Shown here piece after piece: positions 7,321 through 11,155 of a DNA stretch of 11,155 nucleotides. A program made the translations under genes and the position numbers. The notes under the pieces are model-generated. The model did not search any database. It saw only the letters and a list, made by a program, of their open reading frames with translations, and was not told the origin of the DNA. Origin of the DNA: Lysobacterales bacterium CG_4_10_14_3_um_filter_64_11 (lineage in GTDB: Bacteria; Pseudomonadota; Gammaproteobacteria; Xanthomonadales; Xanthomonadaceae); assembly GCA_002782905.1 (NCBI GenBank), contig PFJA01000040.1:1-11155 (forward strand). Direction: 5' to 3'. How positions within the stretch are numbered: position 1 is the first letter of the stretch; each line of letters starts with the position of its first letter.

Positions 7321-9083
7321 AGTGCCGCCCCGGTTTTTGCGGTGCTGGCATTGGCCGCTGCGCGTGCGGCGATCGCAGGCGCGGATTCGGCGGGCATGCT
7401 TGCATACCACTGTTCGATGCGATCGGGCGGCACCGCCAGTACGCGCAAGGCACCGGTCATGATGCGGCGGAATACCGGCGCAGCCACCGCGCCACCGCCA
7501 TATTCCTCGCCCTTGGGATCGTTGATGACCACCGCCATCGCCAGCCGTGGCCGCGATACCGGTGCCAGCCCAACGAATACCGCAACGTAACGCTTGTCGG
7601 CATAGCCACCGCCACTGGCCTTGCGCGAGGTGCCGGTCTTGCCGGCCACACGATAGCCCGTCACATTGGAACGCGTGGCCGTACCACCCTCGCCGGTAAC
7701 CGCTTCCAGGATCGCCAGCATCTTGCCGGCAATGGCGCGATCGACGACCGTCCGCTGCGCCGGTGGCGTGCCCTTGACGAAGGTCGGCGTCGGCAATACA
7801 CCGCCGTTGCCGAATGCGGCGTAGGCGCGCGCCAACTGCAACGCGGTCACCGACACCCCATAGCCGTAGGCAATCGTCTGTTTCTCGACCGGCCCCCAGG
7901 CACTGGCCGCTGGCAACACCCCAGCGGATTCGCCGGGGAAACCACTACCGGTGCTCTGCCCCAGTCCAAAGCGCCGATACGCACTGTATTGCTGCTCGGC
8001 GCCGAGTTGGTCGGCGATCTTGATCGCACCCACATTCGAGCTTTTGATCAACACCCCGGCCATGCTCAGCGTGCCGTAATCCTTGAAGTCATGGATCGTG
8101 TAGCCGCCGCGCAGCGTGGTGTAACCCGGGGAGGTGGCAATCAAGGTGTCCGGCGTGAACTTGCCGCTCTCCATCGCAGCGACGGCGGTGAACGCCTTCA
8201 TCACCGAGCCTGGCTCGAACACATCGGTCAATGCGCGATTGCGCTGCGCATTGAGGATGTCGCTGTCGCGGCTGTTGGGGTTGTATGACGGCAGGTTTAC
8301 CAGCGCCAGAATTTCGCCGCTGACGACATCGATGATCACCGCACTGCCGGCGCTGGCATCGTGCTCGCGCAAGCCGGCGCCGAGTTCGCGATAGGCCAGG
8401 TACTGCAGGCGGCGATCGATCGACAACACCAGATCGCGACCGGGCTCGGCGGCGCGCAACAGATCGACGTTTTCAACCACGCGCCCGAGCCGATCGCGGA
8501 TGACGCGCTTGACGCCCGGCTTGCCGGTCAACCAGTCGTTGAAGGCGAGTTCCAGCCCTTCCTGGCCAACATCATCGATATTGGTGAACCCAAGGACATG
8601 CGCAGCAACCGCGCCAGCCGGGTAAAAACGACGGAACTCGCGCTGCGCTGCAACGCCGGGGATTTGCAGCGCCAGAATGGCTTGTGCCGCATCCGGGCTC
8701 ATGTGCCGACGCAAGTACACGAACTCGCGCTCGGCACGCTGCGCAAGCCGCTGCAGCAAGGCATCGGGGCTGATAGCCAGCGCCTTCGCCAATGCCGGGA
8801 TCCGGTCCGTGGCTTGCAACAGCTCCTGTGGATTGGCCCAGATCGAAGCCACCGGCGTGGACACCGCCAGCGGCTCGCCATTGCGATCGAGGATGCTGCC
8901 CCGTGATGCCGCGATCGGGATGTCGCGCAAAAACCGCGCATCGCCCTGGCGCTGATAAAAATCGTTGTGCAGCAGTTGCAACCACCCCGCGCGCGCCACC
9001 AATGCCAGCGTGGCCAGGGCCAGCACGCCGGCTACCGCCAGCAGGCGGCTGCGCGCGTTGACGTTGCGCGCATGCATCCTCAT
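7317..9083 (-). CDS. ftsI: Septal peptidoglycan transpeptidase FtsI (penicillin-binding protein 3)
   Basis: FtsI is the class B penicillin-binding protein that cross-links stem peptides at the septum, anchored in the inner membrane with its catalytic domain in the periplasm. The 588-residue product equals E. coli FtsI in length. It has a short basic N-terminus, one membrane segment (about 14-34), the dimerisation/pedestal region beginning with RGSILDRNGEPLA (61-73), and a transpeptidase domain with all three active-site motifs: SxxK as SVMK (nucleophile S293, K296), SSN (348-350) and KTGT (482-485). An Ala-rich tail follows about residue 560. The first ATG (9083) overlaps the ftsL stop as ATGA; a second in-frame ATG two codons later would shorten the protein trivially. 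The stop overlaps the murE GTG. Its dcw position and partners FtsL and FtsW argue for FtsI rather than the elongation enzyme PBP2. Confidence 0.98.
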   Translation of the reverse strand: MRMHARNVNARSRLLAVAGVLALATLALVARAGWLQLLHNDFYQRQGDARFLRDIPIAASRGSILDRNGEPLAVSTPVASIWANPQELLQATDRIPALAKALAISPDALLQRLAQRAEREFVYLRRHMSPDAAQAILALQIPGVAAQREFRRFYPAGAVAAHVLGFTNIDDVGQEGLELAFNDWLTGKPGVKRVIRDRLGRVVENVDLLRAAEPGRDLVLSIDRRLQYLAYRELGAGLREHDASAGSAVIIDVVSGEILALVNLPSYNPNSRDSDILNAQRNRALTDVFEPGSVMKAFTAVAAMESGKFTPDTLIATSPGYTTLRGGYTIHDFKDYGTLSMAGVLIKSSNVGAIKIADQLGAEQQYSAYRRFGLGQSTGSGFPGESAGVLPAASAWGPVEKQTIAYGYGVSVTALQLARAYAAFGNGGVLPTPTFVKGTPPAQRTVVDRAIAGKMLAILEAVTGEGGTATRSNVTGYRVAGKTGTSRKASGGGYADKRYVAVFVGLAPVSRPRLAMAVVINDPKGEEYGGGAVAAPVFRRIMTGALRVLAVPPDRIEQWYASMPAESAPAIAARAAANASTAKTGAAL

Positions 9084-9352
9084 TGCAACACCACCACGCG
9101 TTGCTCTTCGGGCTGCGCCATCCGCATGCCGAGCCGCGCGACGGCTATCTGTTCGATCCGGTCGGTCGCCGTCAGGGTGGCCAACTCAAGCTGCAAGCGT
9201 CCGTATTCGACGTTCAATTCATCGCGCTGGTTTTCCAGGCGACTCAACTCGATGAACAGTTGACGATGGTGATGGCGCTGATACACCACGCCCAGCGCAC
9301 AGGCCATCACGGCCAGCACCAGCACGGCAAACGCGAAGTTGAGCGCACTCAC
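9080..9352 (-). CDS. ftsL: Cell division protein FtsL
   Basis: FtsL is a small bitopic membrane protein. With FtsB and FtsQ it forms the complex that recruits and activates FtsW-FtsI at the septum. The 90-residue product has a very short cytoplasmic N-terminus, one membrane segment (about 5-23), and a periplasmic stretch of charged and leucine-rich heptads (about 30-62) expected to form a coiled coil with FtsB. The family-typical DRIEQIAVARLGM (64-76) follows. Sequence identity among FtsL proteins is low, so the call rests on topology, size, the coiled coil and its position between rsmH and ftsI. The start is a GTG at 9352 that overlaps the rsmH stop as GTGA; GAGGTGG lies just upstream, with the GAGG core 7 bases from the start. 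The stop overlaps the ftsI ATG. Confidence 0.94.
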   Translation of the reverse strand: MSALNFAFAVLVLAVMACALGVVYQRHHHRQLFIELSRLENQRDELNVEYGRLQLELATLTATDRIEQIAVARLGMRMAQPEEQRVVVLQ

Positions 9353-10317
9353 GACGCCACCTCGGGCAAGCGTTCGGCGGCGCGCAATACCGCACTGCGC
9401 GCACGCGGATTGAGCGCCAATTCGGCGTTGTCGGCGCGTTGCGCCGCACCGAGGCTGCGCAGGGTTGGCGTGAAGGGCTGCAACGCCGGCAGACGGCGAT
9501 TGCCGGCAGGTGGTTGCGCCTTGTGCGCGATGAAGCGTTTGACGATGCGATCCTCGAGCGAATGGAAGCTGATCACCACCAGCCGGCCGTTTGCGCGCAG
9601 CGCCTGATACGCTGCCTCCAGACCCGTCTCCAGATCCGCGAGTTCACGGTTGATGTGGATGCGGATCGCCTGAAAACTGCGGGTAGCGGGATGGCGATCA
9701 CCATCGCCGCGGCCAACAACCCGCGCAATCAGTGCCGCCAAGTCGGCGGTACGGCTGATCGGTTCGAGCGCACGTTGCGCAATGATGGCGTCGGCGATGC
9801 GCCGGCTGCGGCGTTCCTCGCCGTAGCTCCACAGCACGTCAGCGATTTCCTCGCGGGTCGCCTGCGCCAGCCATTGCGCTGCACTGAGCCCGGCGTCCGG
9901 GTCCATCCGCATGTCGAGCGGGCCATCCTTGGCGAAACTGAAGCCACGTTCGGCGATATCGAGCTGTGGCGATGACACGCCCAGATCGAGCAACACACCA
10001 TCGAGCCCCGACTGCGCCAGCGGCCAACGCCCGATGTCGGCAAAGCTGCCGCGGCAGATCGCAACCCGCGGGTCCGCGCCGAAGCGCTGTTCGGCACACG
10101 CGATGGCTTCCGGGTCTTTGTCGATCACCAGCAAATGCCCCTCGGGTCCCAACTGTTCGAGCACACCCAAGGCATGGCCACCACGCCCGAATGTGCCATC
10201 CAGATAACTGCCATCCCTGCGCACCCGCAATGCATCCATCACTTGCTTGAACAACACGGGCAAATGCACTTGCGGCGGATGATCGGGGGTCGGTGCTTGG
10301 TCTCGCCCACCTGCCAT
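9349..10317 (-). CDS. rsmH: 16S rRNA (cytosine(1402)-N(4))-methyltransferase RsmH (MraW)
   Basis: RsmH uses S-adenosylmethionine to methylate N4 of C1402 in 16S rRNA, a base near the ribosomal P site. It is a cytoplasmic enzyme commonly encoded second in dcw clusters. The protein has 322 residues; the family is about 310-320. Motifs are HLPVL (18-22), the SAM-binding loop DGTFGRGGH (40-48), DLGVSSPQLD (111-120), RGFSF (124-128), GPLDMRMD (132-139), ATRSFQAIRIHIN (211-223), FHSLEDRIVK (251-260) and NPRARSAVLRAAER (303-316). The N-terminal 17 residues precede the conserved region and vary between species. The ATG at 10317 follows the mraZ stop by 6 bases. A GAGG lies 12 bases upstream, longer than ideal, so coupling to mraZ translation is likely. 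The stop overlaps the ftsL GTG. Confidence 0.98.
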   Translation of the reverse strand: MAGGRDQAPTPDHPPQVHLPVLFKQVMDALRVRRDGSYLDGTFGRGGHALGVLEQLGPEGHLLVIDKDPEAIACAEQRFGADPRVAICRGSFADIGRWPLAQSGLDGVLLDLGVSSPQLDIAERGFSFAKDGPLDMRMDPDAGLSAAQWLAQATREEIADVLWSYGEERRSRRIADAIIAQRALEPISRTADLAALIARVVGRGDGDRHPATRSFQAIRIHINRELADLETGLEAAYQALRANGRLVVISFHSLEDRIVKRFIAHKAQPPAGNRRLPALQPFTPTLRSLGAAQRADNAELALNPRARSAVLRAAERLPEVAS

Positions 10318-10323
10318 GGCCTG

Positions 10324-10770
10324 CTACAGCCTCAGTTCGAGCATGTCTTGGCTGATCTCGTCTTCGCTGATCGCTTGTCGGATCTGCGCAAGGTGCGCCT
10401 GCTCGCTCCACAATTCGAATTTCGAACCCATGCCCAGCAGTACCGCTTTTTTCTCGATGCCCGCGGCGCTACGCGGGCTCGCCGGCAAGGTGACCCGGCC
10501 ATTGCCGTCAAGCTCCAGATGGCTGGCGGCACCGACCAGCTTGCGTTGCAAATTGCGATGCACTTGCTTGGCATTGGGCAGTGCATTGACTTGATCGCGC
10601 ACCGCTTCCCATGCCTTTTCCGGGTACAGCCAAAGGCAACCGTGCTCGTACGGGTTGTAGGTAACGACCAAACGGTTGCCACACAGACGCGCAACCGGAT
10701 CGCGGTAGGCGGTAGGAATCGCCAGCCGCCCCTTGTCGTCGATCGTGATGGCCGTCTCGCCTTGAAACAT
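10324..10770 (-). CDS. mraZ: Transcriptional regulator MraZ, repressor of the dcw operon
   Basis: MraZ is a DNA-binding protein made of two SpoVT-AbrB-like swapped-hairpin halves. It oligomerises into rings and in E. coli represses its own operon. The 148-residue product shows both halves: DDKGRLAIPTAYR (11-23) and DGNGRVTLPASPR (88-100), followed by LLGMGSKFELWS (111-122). Length matches the family (about 140-152). The ATG at 10770 gives the conserved N-terminus MFQGE and sits 9 bases after GGGGA. An upstream GTG at 10776 would add two residues but leaves only 3 bases to that site, so it is not preferred. mraZ is the first gene of the cluster. A promoter and a row of GTGGG-like boxes directly upstream suggest autoregulation. 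rsmH follows after 6 bases. Confidence 0.97.
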   Translation of the reverse strand: MFQGETAITIDDKGRLAIPTAYRDPVARLCGNRLVVTYNPYEHGCLWLYPEKAWEAVRDQVNALPNAKQVHRNLQRKLVGAASHLELDGNGRVTLPASPRSAAGIEKKAVLLGMGSKFELWSEQAHLAQIRQAISEDEISQDMLELRL

Positions 10771-10771
10771 T

Positions 10772-10816
10772 TCCACTAATCCCCACGGAAAACCAATTTT
10801 TCCCTCTATTGTCCAC
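10772..10816 (-). promoter_or_regulatory. Putative MraZ operator: five direct boxes with a 10-base period
   Basis: On the minus strand five pentamers follow each other at exactly 10 bases: GTGGA (10812-10816), GAGGG (10802-10806), TTGGT (10792-10796), GTGGG (10782-10786) and GTGGA (10772-10776). Each is separated from the next by 5 bases. E. coli MraZ is known to bind TGGG-type direct repeats with 5-base spacers upstream of its own gene, and mraZ is the next gene here. Box 1 overlaps the -10 hexamer, box 2 lies at the predicted start of transcription, box 4 overlaps the Shine-Dalgarno sequence and box 5 ends just before the ATG. Boxes 1, 4 and 5 fit best; boxes 2 and 3 deviate. The arrangement is seen directly; binding is inferred. 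Confidence 0.78.
10780..10784 (-). promoter_or_regulatory. Ribosome binding site of mraZ
   Basis: GGGGA on the minus strand lies 9 bases before the ATG at 10770 and only 3 bases before the competing GTG at 10776, so it decides in favour of the ATG. The same bases overlap box 4 of the proposed MraZ operator. Confidence 0.6.
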
Positions 10817-10843
10817 AGTAGACCGCTACTTGATCGCTGTCAA
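10815..10843 (-). promoter_or_regulatory. Sigma70-type promoter of the mraZ (dcw) operon
   Basis: The minus strand carries a perfect -35 hexamer TTGACA (10838-10843), a 17-base spacer and a weaker -10 hexamer TACTGT (10815-10820; three of six consensus bases). Transcription would start near 10808, giving a leader of about 37 bases. An A-tract of nine bases (10867-10875 on this strand) lies at about -60 and could act as a distal UP element. It is the best promoter candidate seen upstream of the ten-gene cluster. The weak -10 is compatible with a promoter under tight repression. Confidence 0.7.
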
Positions 10844-10859
10844 GCCATTGATGGGCTTG
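10841..10859 (+). other. Small inverted repeat followed by a T-rich run (terminator-like on the plus strand)
   Basis: CAAGCC (10841-10846) pairs with GGCTTG (10854-10859) across a 7-base loop, and TTTTCGC plus nine T follow on the plus strand up to 10875. This has the form of a weak intrinsic terminator for rightward transcription. However, no plus-strand gene ends here, and the left arm shares three bases with the -35 element of the mraZ promoter. It might stop antisense transcription or be chance sequence in an AT-rich spacer. Confidence 0.25.
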
Positions 10860-11084
10860 TTTTCGCTTTTTTTTTCAATACCTTGCAGCACTCTTGAGAA
10901 TCTTGTTTAAGAAGTGTTTGCTATTGCATGAATTGAATGGAATTGCCGTTGCAGCCGGACACCGGGCTCGGGACTCGGCCGCTGCGCGCCATCCCGTGCG
11001 GTGCTCGCCGCCCCCGGAGGCCTGGTGATTCGCTCGGCCGCGACCCGGGGCGCCGCATTCGTTCACCGCGACCGCGCGCAACAT

Positions 11085-11114
11085 CCCGGGTTACGGCCTG
11101 CGGCCTAACCCGGG
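11085..11114. repeat. REP-like palindrome, first unit
   Basis: CCCGGGTTA (11085-11093) pairs with TAACCCGGG (11106-11114). Inside it GGCC (11095-11098) pairs with GGCC (11102-11105), leaving one bulged C and a 3-base loop. The result is a 13-base-pair GC-rich hairpin. There is no T-run after it on either strand, so it is not a standard intrinsic terminator. Hairpins of this form occur as dispersed intergenic (REP-like) repeats in many high-GC proteobacteria; which family this belongs to cannot be told from one window. Confidence 0.7.
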
Positions 11115-11150
11115 CTACCAAACCACGCGCACCCCTCGGTAGCCCGGGTT
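11107..11150. repeat. REP-like palindrome, second unit sharing an arm with the first
   Basis: AACCCGGGCTACC (11107-11119) and GGTAGCCCGGGTT (11138-11150) are perfect 13-base inverted copies separated by 18 bases. The left arm overlaps the right arm of the first palindrome. The right arm continues as GAGGC to the window edge, much like the start of another CCCGGGTTA unit, so the array may run on beyond 11155. Confidence 0.7.
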
Positions 11151-11155
11151 GAGGC

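Larger units (their letters stand above)
10771..11155. other. Non-coding region upstream of mraZ, to the window edge
   Basis: This stretch holds the mraZ promoter and operator (to 10843), then an AT-rich part to about 10945 that contrasts with the GC-rich genes, then a GC-rich part that ends in palindromic repeats (from 11085). Between about 10876 and 11084 I see no gene, tRNA or recognisable RNA. Short open frames exist on both strands, but their Arg/Pro/Ala-rich products look like chance translations of GC-rich DNA. The neighbouring gene to the right is outside the window. Confidence 0.6.

Noticed and set aside
10876..11084. Possible rnpB (RNase P RNA), which lies upstream of mraZ in some gammaproteobacteria.
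   Set aside because: The conserved core motifs of RNase P RNA were not found on either strand.
11085..11150. The palindromes as an intrinsic terminator of an upstream gene.
   Set aside because: No T-run follows the hairpins on either strand, so a REP-like reading fits better.
10937..11152. A 71-codon plus-strand open frame in the GC-rich spacer.
   Set aside because: It runs through the palindromic repeats, is Arg/Pro-rich and has no clear ribosome binding site.

Overview
The window holds most of the division and cell wall (dcw) cluster of a high-GC, Gram-negative gammaproteobacterium. Every gene lies on the minus strand, so the cluster reads from right to left. The encoded proteins look most like those of the Xanthomonadales/Lysobacterales. 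The grounds are the MraZ N-terminus (MFQGETAITIDDKGR), the FtsW variant FQVVEAVK, a direct mraY-ftsW junction without murD, and a MurE carrying the meso-diaminopimelate signature DNPR. This placement rests on remembered protein features, not on a search.

The gene order in transcription direction is mraZ, rsmH, ftsL, ftsI, murE, murF, mraY, ftsW, murG, murC. MurC is cut by the left edge after 341 codons. All ten frames are intact. The genes are packed with no internal spacer longer than 6 bases. Six junctions are 4-base ATGA or GTGA overlaps, one is an 11-base overlap, and two are gaps of 2 and 6 bases. No internal terminator or convincing internal promoter was seen, so the cluster probably forms one operon driven from upstream of mraZ.

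The genes work together as follows. MurC, MurE and MurF add L-Ala, meso-DAP and D-Ala-D-Ala to the UDP-MurNAc stem. MraY and MurG build lipid I and lipid II. FtsW polymerises glycan and FtsI cross-links it at the septum, with FtsL activating that pair. RsmH methylates 16S rRNA, and MraZ represses the operon. MurD, usually found between mraY and ftsW, is missing here. That fits the MurD2/MurL route to D-Glu known from Xanthomonas.

Bases 10771-11155 are non-coding. Next to mraZ lies a sigma70-type promoter with a perfect TTGACA, followed by five GTGGG-like boxes at an exact 10-base period. This reads as a MraZ operator that runs from the -10 element to the ribosome binding site. Further right is an AT-rich stretch, then GC-rich sequence without a recognisable gene. 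At the right edge sit two overlapping REP-like palindromes built on CCCGGGTTA/TAACCCGGG.

No previously undescribed multi-gene system is visible. The points most worth a second look are the five-box operator, the missing murD and the palindromic repeats.
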